Shown: positions 16,844 through 24,785 of the stretch, piece after piece
Position numbering within the stretch: the first letter of the stretch is position 1
Layout of the letters: every line of letters starts with the position of its first letter
Assembly: GCA_026707445.1 (NCBI GenBank)
Contig: JAPOWV010000038.1
Coordinates: 1-33,341 of the forward strand
DNA: 33,341 nucleotides
Source of the DNA: Gammaproteobacteria bacterium
GTDB lineage: Bacteria; Pseudomonadota; Gammaproteobacteria; Steroidobacterales; Foliamicaceae
Direction: 5' to 3'
Made by a program: the position numbers and the translations under genes
The notes under the pieces: generated by a model
What the model saw: only the letters and a program-made list of their open reading frames with translations
What the model was told of the DNA's origin: nothing
Database searches by the model: none

Positions 16844-18703
16844 CTATTTGTCCGGTCCATGATCGCCTCTTGCGCCTACGGAAAGTGTCAGTCGTTCAGC
16901 CGCAACAAGATCACTGACCCTTTGGCCCCGGTCAAACAACGGGAGACCGTCACGTTTTTTCCGCAGCTTCCGGCGCAGCGCTTGCGTTGCCTTCGCATCG
17001 GCTTGTCCGTCTTCAGCCAGGGCGACCCCATAGTCGGTTTCCGCGGCCCTGGAACTCACCAGACCCAACCGCACGTCTTCAGCCACGGCCTGGGGGTCCC
17101 GTTCCAGCGGATCTCCCCAACCGCCGCCGCCCGGCGTAATGGCGAGCAGGCGGGTTCCCGGCCCAACGGGCAAAGCGTCGATCTTGCGCTCGAAGACCTG
17201 TTCCCGATCGGTTGCGGGATTGAGCACGTATCGGGTGCCCGCCCCCGCACGGCCGCCCGCGATGCCCCATGGCTGGGTCTGCATGCGGTCGTCGATGACG
17301 TGCAGAACCCCTGGTTCCAGAAATCGCACCAGCCTTTCACAGCCAAGGCCGCCGCGATAGGTCCCCGCCCCGCCACTGTCCACAGGCAAGGCATCCCGTT
17401 CCACGATCATGGGATAGAAAGCTTCAATAAATTCCGTCGGAACGCTGCGCCCGGCCACGTTGCCGTTCAGCGCATCCGAGCCATCCACGTCCTGGCGTCC
17501 CCCGCCGCCGCCGCCGAGGACATCACGGAAGAAGGCGGGCTGGCCATGCTCGTTCCTGGTCGCGATTCCCCAGACGGATCGCGTATCGGACGAGCCCGGG
17601 ACGGCGTCGGGCAGCGCCCGTCCCAGGGCGCCCAGGCAAATTTCGGGAAGACGAAACAGGGTAAAGGCGCGGCAGGACGCGGAAGCGGGATACTCGGCGG
17701 ACAGCACGCTTCGCTCGGGCAGGCGGCAGCTGATGGCTCGTGTTGCTCCGGCGTTGAAGATGGTATCCGGGACCAGGTTCCTGAAGACGGAAACGATGTA
17801 CTTTGTGTAGAACCTCTCATCGCCGGCGATGTTGATGGACGCGGCGGACTGGGAGTCCGTACCGGTGAAGTCAAAGGTAACGTGGTCGTCCTTCTTGATC
17901 ATGGTCACCTTGAGCCGGATAAACTCCCGCGTTTCCTCCGGCACGGCGCCCACCAATTCGACAAAGTCCTCGAACGGATATTCCCCGTCGGGAATTTGGG
18001 GAAAGGCGATCTCGCGCAGCGCGCGGGCGCACCGTTCGAGCAGTTCCTCGAAACAGGCGTCCACCACGTCGCCGCCGAAGCGATCGAACATCTCGCGGAC
18101 GCGCGCAACACCGATGCGGCACGCCATCACCTCCGCGTCCAGATCTCCACGGACGTCTTCGGGATAGCGGCTGTTGTTGAGAATGGTGCGGTACAGCGGT
18201 TCCACCACCTCGCCGCGGCTGTACAGCCTTACGGGGGGAATGATGATCCCTTCCTGGTGGATGTCGGTGGCGCCGATCATGACGCTGCCCGGCTGGAGCC
18301 CGCCGACGTCGGTCATATGCCCAAAGGCCTGGGCATAACCGACAAGCTCGCCTTGCCGGAAGATGGGCTGCGTGATGCACAAATCGGGCAGGTGTGTCAG
18401 TCCACCGGCGGACTTGAAGGGATCATTCCAGATAAAGACGTCGCCATCATGGATTTGATCCAGTTCGTAGTTCTGCAGGATCGGATCCACGTGGGCGGCG
18501 CCTGAGGCGGAGGAAACGTTGCGGCCCTGCCGGTCAAAGATTCCGGCTCTGTAGTCGCGCCCTTCGCGGATCACCACGGAACGGGCCGTGCGCTCGATCT
18601 GCAACTCCATCTCCCGCCGGGCGGACTCAATGGTGCCGGCGACCAACTCCAGGGTTATGGGGTCGAAATCCGGAGCTTCAGTCCGTGACTGCGTAAGGCT
18701 CAT
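16844..18703 (-). CDS. Hydantoinase B / oxoprolinase-type subunit (HyuB family)
   Basis: The 619-residue protein belongs to the HyuB family and begins with the typical FDPITLELVAGTIESARREM, then RTARSVVIREGRDYRAGIFD and DVFIWNDPF. C-terminal conserved pieces include GGAGTYRGGLGCERLVRF and PGGGGWGDPLERDP. HyuB pairs with HyuA to form ATP-dependent hydantoinases, 5-oxoprolinase-like enzymes or ketone carboxylases. The family alone does not fix the substrate. The start overlaps the hyuA stop as ATGA, so the two subunits are made together. Confidence 0.92.
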   Translation of the reverse strand: MSLTQSRTEAPDFDPITLELVAGTIESARREMELQIERTARSVVIREGRDYRAGIFDRQGRNVSSASGAAHVDPILQNYELDQIHDGDVFIWNDPFKSAGGLTHLPDLCITQPIFRQGELVGYAQAFGHMTDVGGLQPGSVMIGATDIHQEGIIIPPVRLYSRGEVVEPLYRTILNNSRYPEDVRGDLDAEVMACRIGVARVREMFDRFGGDVVDACFEELLERCARALREIAFPQIPDGEYPFEDFVELVGAVPEETREFIRLKVTMIKKDDHVTFDFTGTDSQSAASINIAGDERFYTKYIVSVFRNLVPDTIFNAGATRAISCRLPERSVLSAEYPASASCRAFTLFRLPEICLGALGRALPDAVPGSSDTRSVWGIATRNEHGQPAFFRDVLGGGGGGRQDVDGSDALNGNVAGRSVPTEFIEAFYPMIVERDALPVDSGGAGTYRGGLGCERLVRFLEPGVLHVIDDRMQTQPWGIAGGRAGAGTRYVLNPATDREQVFERKIDALPVGPGTRLLAITPGGGGWGDPLERDPQAVAEDVRLGLVSSRAAETDYGVALAEDGQADAKATQALRRKLRKKRDGLPLFDRGQRVSDLVAAERLTLSVGARGDHGPDK

Positions 18704-20793
18704 GCGGTTGCCGCCTCCGGCACGTTGTCGTGAGCCTGAGCATAAGCGGTAAGGACAACGAGATTTCCCGACCCATCGACGTTGGCGGATTGGCCGGGAT
18801 GGATCACGGTGGTGCTGTCATATTGCAGGACAACGGCCGGACCCGTAATGGCGCTGCCGGGTCCCAGACCATCACGCTCATAAAACGGCGTATCGATCCA
18901 GGTGTCCCGGCCGAAACAAACCATGTCACGACGGGTGATACTGGACCTGGATACGGTTGTATCCTCCGTTGCCTGAATGCCCGGCACGTCGGGCATCAGC
19001 CCGACGCCGGCCACGCGGATGTTGACCAACTCAACCTGCTGCTGCCCGGAGTAGGAATAGCCATAGGCATCTTCATGGGCGGCATGGAGGCTGTCAAAAA
19101 TCTCCTTGATCGCGCTGTTGTCCATGTCCCCCGACTCGACGGACACGGTCAGCTCGGTGCGCATGCCGCGGTAACGCAGGTCGGCGCTGCGCTCAACCCG
19201 GCGCTGATTCCCGTCAAACCCCTGCCGCCTGAGCATTTCCGTGGCTTTTTCCTCCAACTCGCGATAAATCGCCCGGATGCGCTCGAAGTCGGGGTCTGCC
19301 TCGTGTTGGATATCGGTAATGACAAGGTCTTCGCGCACGTTTGACACCAGCGCCCCGAGCGAACATCCGATCCCCGGGGACGGCGGAATAAGCACGCGGG
19401 GTACTTTCAGGATTTCACCCAGGCTACAGGCGTGAACGGGGCCGGCGCCGCCCGAGGCCACCAACGTCAGGAGCCGCGGGTCCCGTCCCTTCCGGACGGA
19501 CACCTGGCGTATGGCATCGGCCATGTTGAGTTCGCCGATTTGAACAATGCCGTAGGCCAGAGCTTCCGCCGACAACCCGATCCGTTTTCCGAGGCGATCA
19601 AGGGCCTTTTCGGCCAGGCTCCGATCCAGCGGCACGGCTCCTCCGGCCAGTGTATCGGGAAGCCGCCCCAGGTAGAGGTTGGCATCGGTTATCGTGGCCT
19701 CCTCCCCGCCGCGGCCATAGCAGGCCGGACCGGGATCCGCTCCGGCGCTTTGCGGGCCGACGGCGAGCCGGTCCCCGGGCGCGATCCAGGCAATGGAGCC
19801 GCCACCGGCGCCGACCGAGACGACGTCGATGCTCGGCGTGCGCAGCGGGTAAACGTCCAGCTCGGTTTCGCTCACCAGGTTGGGAACCCCGCCTTCAACG
19901 AGACTGACGTCCGTTGAGGTGCCTCCCATGTCGAAGGTGATCAGGTTTTCGAATCCCGCGTTCCTGCCGATCCAGACCGAACCGACCACCGAGGCGGCGG
20001 GTCCCGACAGGGCCGTGTAAACAGGCTGACCAACGGCAACATCGGCGCGGCTCGCCCCTCCTCCCGACTTCATGATGTAGAGCGGGGCGTCCACGCCCAA
20101 TTCACCCAGGTGTCCCTGCAAATCCTCCACATACTTCCCGAGGATCGGCATGAGCAGGGAATTCATGCACGTGGTCACGGCACGTTCGTACTCGCGAAAC
20201 TCGGGCAGTGTTTCGCAGGACAGAGACGTAAGGCAGTCGGGATGTTCGTCCTTGAATATCCCGGCCGCGCGCCGCTCATGGTCGCCGTTGGCATAGGAGT
20301 TGATAAAGCATATGGCGACGGTCGCTATACCCTGTTCGCGAAACCATCGGGCGGCCTCCCGACACTCCACCTCATCGAACGAATGGATCACCTCACCCCT
20401 GGTGTCGACCCGTTCCGTCACTTCCCGAACGTTTGCGAGGGATACCAGCCGGGGCGGCTTGACCCATACGTAAATGGATCCCCGTTCGCCGGGGACGGTC
20501 TGCCGCGCGAGTTCGAGAATGTGGCGAAAGCCCCTGGTAACCAGGAGCCCGATAGGCGGAAATTCATGTTGCAGCACGGCATTCACCGCCACGGTGGTGC
20601 CATGGACAACATGATCGATCCGTGCCGCATCGCCGCCGGTGCGGGTCAACAGGGCATCCATCGCATTGCGAAAACCGACATCGGGATTTCGCGGCGTCGA
20701 GGGAACCTTCAGAACGACAACACTGCCGTCATCCCCGAGGGCCTGGACATCGGTAAACGTTCCACCGGAATCGATGCCGACGCGAAAGCCCAT
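18700..20793 (-). CDS. Hydantoinase A / oxoprolinase-type subunit (HyuA family)
   Basis: The 697-residue protein opens with the nucleotide-binding motif MGFRVGIDSGGTFTDV, followed by DHVVHGTTVAVNAVLQ. It has a second phosphate-binding motif, FDMGGTSTDVSLV, and the segments GAGGGSIAWI and GADPGPACYGRGG. This is the ATP-binding half of the HyuAB/acetone-carboxylase-type enzyme. In the family ATP phosphorylates a cyclic amide or enol oxygen before ring opening or carboxylation. HyuA lies directly downstream of a Rieske oxygenase gene, suggesting that an oxidised product is the HyuAB substrate. The ribosome site is weak. Confidence 0.92.
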   Translation of the reverse strand: MGFRVGIDSGGTFTDVQALGDDGSVVVLKVPSTPRNPDVGFRNAMDALLTRTGGDAARIDHVVHGTTVAVNAVLQHEFPPIGLLVTRGFRHILELARQTVPGERGSIYVWVKPPRLVSLANVREVTERVDTRGEVIHSFDEVECREAARWFREQGIATVAICFINSYANGDHERRAAGIFKDEHPDCLTSLSCETLPEFREYERAVTTCMNSLLMPILGKYVEDLQGHLGELGVDAPLYIMKSGGGASRADVAVGQPVYTALSGPAASVVGSVWIGRNAGFENLITFDMGGTSTDVSLVEGGVPNLVSETELDVYPLRTPSIDVVSVGAGGGSIAWIAPGDRLAVGPQSAGADPGPACYGRGGEEATITDANLYLGRLPDTLAGGAVPLDRSLAEKALDRLGKRIGLSAEALAYGIVQIGELNMADAIRQVSVRKGRDPRLLTLVASGGAGPVHACSLGEILKVPRVLIPPSPGIGCSLGALVSNVREDLVITDIQHEADPDFERIRAIYRELEEKATEMLRRQGFDGNQRRVERSADLRYRGMRTELTVSVESGDMDNSAIKEIFDSLHAAHEDAYGYSYSGQQQVELVNIRVAGVGLMPDVPGIQATEDTTVSRSSITRRDMVCFGRDTWIDTPFYERDGLGPGSAITGPAVVLQYDSTTVIHPGQSANVDGSGNLVVLTAYAQAHDNVPEAATA

Positions 20794-20838
20794 GGATGTG
20801 TTCCGGACGACTGTGTCCTTTGGAGAAGTTTCCCCGGA

Positions 20839-21912
20839 TTACCGTATGAACTCCGCTCCCGGATGCGCCCGCGGTTGGCTTTGCAAATAGTCGATATGGC
20901 GAGACAGGGCCTTGTCGATTCTCGTCAGGAGACCCGGCTTGAAATGGAGGGAGCGAAGGATGGGGATGTCCTGCATGAAGAAGTCGACTTCCATCTTGAT
21001 CACGAAATCGGCCCATTTGGCCGCCTCTTCTTCCGCTTCGGGCGAACCGTCGCCCCTGTCGGCGGCCGCGACAAAGTAGATTTCCGAGTAACCCGGCTTT
21101 GGAATGGTCTGGGCGGCAAAAAAACCGAACCACTTGCCGTCAAGATCGCCGCTCAGATAGAGGCAGTTGTTCCCGTAAATGCCCTGGTGATTGTTGTAGG
21201 GCGTTCCGTACCGGTTGGTGGACAGGATCCGAAACTCGGCGAAGTGGTCGGACCAGACGATGCCGCTTTCCGGGTTGGCGTCTCTGAATGTCATCTCGTG
21301 CACGGTCACGAAGTGCTGGAAGTCCAGGGGATTGGTGATCACCATCCAGGGATCGAGGGGAAGTGCGGAGCGGGCCGGATCCTCCGGAAAGTAATCCAGC
21401 TTGATGGCCGCGGTGCATAACTCGCTGTCCTCGTAACGCCTGGTTTCATCGACGTTGCGGAAGTCGGGCAGGTCCCACAACGGCTCTTCGCCGTTGAAGG
21501 CAAAAATGAGGCCCCAACGTTCCTGGCTGGGATACTCGAAAAGGCGGGCCGATGGGGGTGGCGGATCCCCCGCGCCGGTTTTGACGCAGGTGCCGGCGCC
21601 ATCGTATTGCCAATGGTGATAGGGGCAGCGGATTCGGTTATCCACCACGTCTCCCTCCTTGAGGTTGGCCCCCATGTGCACGCAAAAGGCGCTGAAAACG
21701 TGGGCCTGGCCATCGGGGCCCCGAAACACGATCACTTCGCCGTCCAGGAACGGACGTCCGACTATTTCACCCTGTTTGGCTTCCGACGAAAGGCAGATGG
21801 GATACCAGCTTTGACTGAACAGTCCATCGTCGCCTTCGCACCAGAACTCCTTGGCTACGGGCCTGCGACGCTGTTGGCTGCTGTCTTCGGAATGATCCGC
21901 GCGCGTATTCAT
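20839..21912 (-). CDS. Rieske-type non-heme iron oxygenase, alpha subunit
   Basis: The 357-residue protein has the Rieske [2Fe-2S] ligands Cys77 and His79 (CVHMG) and Cys96 and His99 (CPYHHWQYDG). A mononuclear iron site follows, Asn194-x2-Asp197-x2-His200-x4-His205 (NPLDFQHFVTVHE). The size and single-subunit form suit the phthalate/vanillate demethylase-type or KshA-like oxygenases, which hydroxylate or remove O- or N-methyl groups. No ferredoxin or reductase gene is nearby, so electrons must come from elsewhere. AGGGGA precedes the ATG. It lies between a small unknown protein and hyuA. Confidence 0.9.
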   Translation of the reverse strand: MNTRADHSEDSSQQRRRPVAKEFWCEGDDGLFSQSWYPICLSSEAKQGEIVGRPFLDGEVIVFRGPDGQAHVFSAFCVHMGANLKEGDVVDNRIRCPYHHWQYDGAGTCVKTGAGDPPPPSARLFEYPSQERWGLIFAFNGEEPLWDLPDFRNVDETRRYEDSELCTAAIKLDYFPEDPARSALPLDPWMVITNPLDFQHFVTVHEMTFRDANPESGIVWSDHFAEFRILSTNRYGTPYNNHQGIYGNNCLYLSGDLDGKWFGFFAAQTIPKPGYSEIYFVAAADRGDGSPEAEEEAAKWADFVIKMEVDFFMQDIPILRSLHFKPGLLTRIDKALSRHIDYLQSQPRAHPGAEFIR

Positions 21913-21973
21913 TTTGCGTCCCCTGACTTTTCCTGTCCCGTACCTGCCCGGAAGCAGGCTGACGGGAATTAGT

Positions 21974-22285
21974 TTATGTCAGGTCTCTGACGATACGGGA
22001 AACCAGGGTGCTTCGTCGTTCCGCGCGCCGTTGCTCCTCCCCGGGCGTGGGCCGATAGGACTCCACGTCCGCCGAAGAGTAGCCCCCGTGCTTTTCGGCA
22101 AGGGACTCATGGGTGTCGATGCGGTCCCGCAACACCGATACTTCCATGGTCAGGCGCAGGATTGCGGCCACCACGCGATCCATGTCCACCTGCTCGATGA
22201 ATCTGAACCGCTCCCGGGCGGGATCCGACATCAAGGCATCGACGATGGCGTCCGTGCCCGTTAACGCGGTCCTGGATTTCGGCAT
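21974..22285 (-). CDS. Small conserved-looking protein in the Rieske-Hyu cluster, unknown
   Basis: About 103 residues from the ATG at 22285, 14 bases after the methyltransferase stop. The longer frame to 22594 overlaps the methyltransferase and has shadow-like composition. The protein is charged and largely helical: ERFRFIEQVDMDRVVAAILR is followed by LTMEVSVLRDRIDTHESLAEKHG, which could form a coiled coil or dimer helix. The C-terminus is Arg/Glu-rich. No metal or nucleotide motif is seen. Position suggests an accessory or regulatory subunit of a cluster enzyme. Confidence 0.65.
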   Translation of the reverse strand: MPKSRTALTGTDAIVDALMSDPARERFRFIEQVDMDRVVAAILRLTMEVSVLRDRIDTHESLAEKHGGYSSADVESYRPTPGEEQRRAERRSTLVSRIVRDLT

Positions 22286-22299
22286 TCCCGTTGTGCCGG

Positions 22300-23433
22300 T
22301 CAGGCCGCTTTCGACGCGCCGAAGTAGTAGTAAACGCCCGGACCCAGGGCCTCGTATTCGGCAAACGTCCGATCGTGCGCAAAGCCGGCGTTGCCGAGGT
22401 CGGTGCGCATGTCGCGATCCGCGAATCCCGTCCAGTAGGGTTCGCCGTTGTTCTTGACCTGCCACGCGTTTGTCACCTGCTTGACCATGGGAATGACAGA
22501 GGGCTGATAAGGCACGTCCGCATTGACGAAGTGGCCGCTCGGGGACAGCAGGCGGTGGGCCTCGGCCATGATCCGGTCCTGAATATCGAACCATGTCTCG
22601 TGGAACATGATGTGGGAAACGATGAGGTCGAAATGACCGTCGGGAAATGACGTCTTCGCCGCATCCATCTGGTGGAAATGCAGGGGCAGGCCCTGGTCTT
22701 CCGCCCAGATGTGGGCGAAGCGCATGAACGGGGCGGACAGATCGATGCCGTGAACTTCAGCGTGGGGCCATCTTTGCTTGTAGGCCGCTGTTTCGGTGCC
22801 GATGCCACAGCCCATGTCGAGGATCCTGTCCGGCTTCAGGCCGGGGAAGTGCTTGTCGATGAACTCGACAATCTTGCGGCCCTTCCCCGGCTCGCCCGGC
22901 CTGGATCCGGTGCCCAGGCCCTTTGCCGTGCGATACAGCTCCACGGTGCCCATGTAGAGCAAGCCCATCGTCAGATCGTCTTCGCCTTTCTCGAAGAAAT
23001 ATCCGCCGGGCTGTCTGTGTATCTCCACGTCCGCTATGGGTTTGGGAATGTCGAGGTCCGGATTGAGTTCCAGGGTCCCCGAACGCTTGTCCGATTCGAG
23101 AATCTCCCGTGCCCGCGCCTCGAACGCGGGCCGAAGCCGGTCGACGGTGTCCCCCACGGTCTCCCACAACAAGTCCTGGGAGGTGTACACCATCGAGCCC
23201 CAACTCTGATAAAGATATTCCTTCTCAAAGGCGGGGATGACGTCATCCCGGTGATCGGGTTCGCGACCGTGCTTGGCCTTGTAATCGGGTCCGATGCGAT
23301 TTTCGTAAAGCCAGGCCAACTCATCCTCGACGGGGCCGTTCACCTGGGCTTTCAGGGCGCCGACAAACGCCTGCCGGGCATGTTCATCGTGGGTGGGCTC
23401 ATAGACCTGGTGAAGCGTGGTGTTCCTGGTCAT
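22300..23433 (-). CDS. SAM-dependent methyltransferase (class I) with a long N-terminal extension
   Basis: I start at the ATG at 23433 (377 residues); a GTG nine bases upstream is the alternative. The Rossmann methyltransferase domain begins near residue 200 with motif I RILDMGCGIGTE (204-212), then GIDLSAPFM (Asp231), MDAAKTSFPDGHFDLI (Asp257) and a post-motif helix AHRLLSPSGHFVN. About 200 residues precede it, rich in acidic and aromatic residues and of no family I know. It is the first gene of the second catabolic cluster. It could modify the substrate, or accept a methyl group in a demethylation route. Confidence 0.85.
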   Translation of the reverse strand: MTRNTTLHQVYEPTHDEHARQAFVGALKAQVNGPVEDELAWLYENRIGPDYKAKHGREPDHRDDVIPAFEKEYLYQSWGSMVYTSQDLLWETVGDTVDRLRPAFEARAREILESDKRSGTLELNPDLDIPKPIADVEIHRQPGGYFFEKGEDDLTMGLLYMGTVELYRTAKGLGTGSRPGEPGKGRKIVEFIDKHFPGLKPDRILDMGCGIGTETAAYKQRWPHAEVHGIDLSAPFMRFAHIWAEDQGLPLHFHQMDAAKTSFPDGHFDLIVSHIMFHETWFDIQDRIMAEAHRLLSPSGHFVNADVPYQPSVIPMVKQVTNAWQVKNNGEPYWTGFADRDMRTDLGNAGFAHDRTFAEYEALGPGVYYYFGASKAA

Positions 23434-23452
23434 GGGTGTCACCGTGGGCGGG

Positions 23453-23642
23453 CTAGAAGTGGTACTTCAGATTGAGGCCGAGGCTCAGGAACCTGAGGTC
23501 GTCGCTCATCGACGTATCCACCTCCGGCGCGGACGCGACGCCGATTTCCAGTCCGAGACAAAAAACCGGCCTGCGCTTGCGCTACGCAGACGGACGACGC
23601 AAGGAAAAATGCGGCGAGCAGCAGCGACCACGGCGTTTTCAT
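23453..23642 (-). pseudogene. Shrunken outer-membrane beta-barrel gene: signal peptide joined to C-terminus, frameshifted
   Basis: From the ATG at 23642 (GGAAAG upstream) the frame gives a good signal peptide, MKTPWSLLLAAFFLASSVCV, then AQAQAGF. A run of six T (plus-strand A 23560-23565) then shifts the frame. In the next frame the sequence continues as LGLEIGVASAPEVDTSMSDD and ends RFLSLGLNLKYHF before TAG. With five T the whole would be a 62-residue mini-protein with first and last barrel strands only. The ATG overlaps the stop of the 116-residue gene (ATGA). The middle of the barrel has been deleted. Confidence 0.75.
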
Positions 23643-23989
23643 GCAGTCTTTCCGGCCGGCCTTCCAAGCATCCACTCGGCGGCGTCGGCAAAGCTCGATA
23701 AGCGCCCGAGCAGCGCGTTGTAGTCGAAGTGGTCGCCGCCGGAGTGCCGCACCGCCGCGTACAGCGCGAGGTTCGGCTCGGCAATGTGATCGGCGGCCCT
23801 AGGAACGTCCAGGCCAATGTCCCGCAATCGCGGCGCGGCAAGCGAAACGAGCAGAGCCTCAATGGTTCGCTCCCCGCGCTCAAGGGCAGCGATTCCGTGC
23901 CCAACGAGCTCGGCGCCAGGCAGACCGGGCGGCAGGTCTTCGATCCGGCGGTTACGGCGAATGCGCAAGGTTGTCGTCATTGCCGCCAT
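23639..23989 (-). CDS. Partner protein of the adjacent nucleotidyltransferase, unknown
   Basis: The 116-residue protein begins MAAMTTTLRIRRNRRIEDLP; the second Met (23980) is an alternative start. It is helical, with ALERGERTIEALLVSLAAPR followed by LRDIGLDVP, and later DHFDYNALLGRLSSFADAAEW. I recall similar small proteins next to nucleotidyltransferase genes, usually labelled hypothetical. Its start overlaps the 3' end of the nucleotidyltransferase gene by 38 bases, so they are co-translated. A two-gene toxin-antitoxin-like arrangement is possible but not shown by any motif. Confidence 0.7.
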   Translation of the reverse strand: MAAMTTTLRIRRNRRIEDLPPGLPGAELVGHGIAALERGERTIEALLVSLAAPRLRDIGLDVPRAADHIAEPNLALYAAVRHSGGDHFDYNALLGRLSSFADAAEWMLGRPAGKTA

Positions 23990-24521
23990 TATCGTCTGTC
24001 AGCCACGCGACTGCGGCCTCGACCTTGCCGCGGAAACGGGGTGGATCGATTGCCGGATAGCGCTCCAGTTCCGGCTCAATAGCTTCGAACATGGCAAGAA
24101 GCGTTTCCAGCTCGACCAGTCCCAGCCTGTGCATGGCCTCGACATCGCTGCGATCGGGACCGTAGCCCCGCGCGATTTTTGCCAGCGCCTGAGCATAAAA
24201 GTCGTAGTGGAAAAAATCCGTCGTGCCGTGCCGGACGATGAATTTGCTCCGCTCGCGCCAACCGGGCAGGGCTGGAATGAAATCGTCGGGTGCCGCCAGT
24301 TCAACATTCATGTCGAGCACTTCCTTGGCCTGAGCGATGCACGCGAACGCCCCTGCCGGTTCGGGGTCGAGCTTGAGATCGACGTCCACCGTGAGGTCCC
24401 GCCAGCCCACGATCACAGCGGACGCCCCGCCGGTGAGATAGATCCGCCCTCCCTGCGTGTGCGCGCCCAGGAACTGCAGGAAATCATGCACCTTGCGGCT
24501 GTTGCTCGGTCCGCGGGACAT
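23952..24521 (-). CDS. Nucleotidyltransferase-fold protein (DUF6036/AbiEii-like)
   Basis: The 189-residue protein has the minimal nucleotidyltransferase signature. RIYLTGGASAVIVGWR contains the GG/S motif at about 31-34. TVDVDLKLD carries the metal-binding Asp46 and Asp48, and a third acidic strand may be DMNVELAAPDDFI. The fold resembles DUF6036 and AbiEii proteins, which transfer nucleotides to tRNA or protein targets in toxin-antitoxin or abortive-infection systems. The acidic, Asn/Asp-rich C-terminus (TDDNGGNDDN) is unusual. The start ATG lies just after the hicB/ssrA scar, so the gene pair was inserted into, or replaced part of, that hicB copy. Confidence 0.8.
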   Translation of the reverse strand: MSRGPSNSRKVHDFLQFLGAHTQGGRIYLTGGASAVIVGWRDLTVDVDLKLDPEPAGAFACIAQAKEVLDMNVELAAPDDFIPALPGWRERSKFIVRHGTTDFFHYDFYAQALAKIARGYGPDRSDVEAMHRLGLVELETLLAMFEAIEPELERYPAIDPPRFRGKVEAAVAWLTDDNGGNDDNLAHSP

Positions 24522-24555
24522 CGCCGCTCAGTATCGCACGGCCCCGGCATGCCGG

Positions 24556-24617
24556 CGGGGGACCTCCGCCCAGTAGCCGCCCTCCTTGGCCACATGAACC
24601 ACAACTCTCAAACTCTT
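24556..24617 (-). pseudogene. hicB 5' remnant (third copy), start codon lost
   Basis: The minus strand reads SLRVVVHVAKEGGYWAEVP, matching HicB (NLRVVVHEAEEGGYWAEVP), and then diverges. The ATG of the intact copies is replaced (ATCATG became ATCAAG), and the GGGAGG ribosome site is changed to GCGGGG. The upstream spacer (AGAGGATAGAACATTCAAAA and onward on the plus strand) is also conserved. The remnant is not expressed as an antitoxin. Confidence 0.85.
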
Positions 24618-24661
24618 GATGCCCCGCCGCAAGAGGATAGAACATTCAAAATAGTTTAACT

Positions 24662-24690
24662 TGGTGGACGCGGCGGCATTCTAACTGCCG
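24662..24690 (-). other. ssrA 3'-end remnant (attachment-site-like scar)
   Basis: The minus strand CGGCAGTTAGAATGCCGCCG then CGTCCACCA aligns without gaps to the last 29 nt of both tmRNA genes, 22 of 29 identical by eye and ending exactly at CCA. Homology with ssrA stops at about 24690, while downstream homology continues through the spacer into hicB. A tmRNA or tRNA 3' fragment of this length is the usual footprint of an integrative element that used that gene as its attachment site. Mutations in the T-arm show it is no longer under selection. Confidence 0.75.
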
Positions 24691-24785
24691 AACGGCCTCC
24701 TCCCGGCCAAGAGGCTTATAAGGCTAATAATATCAACCTCTTTCGCGTCTCTTTGTCGCCCTGTTTGCGCCTCTTCAGTGCCCCG

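Noticed and set aside
16787..18505. 572-residue plus-strand open frame
   Set aside because: It is antisense to hyuB, where the conserved hydantoinase B sequence explains the coding potential. Long open antisense frames are common at this G+C content.
22286..22594. Upstream extension of the 103-residue protein
   Set aside because: It overlaps the methyltransferase 3' end out of frame, with shadow-type Arg/Gly-rich sequence.
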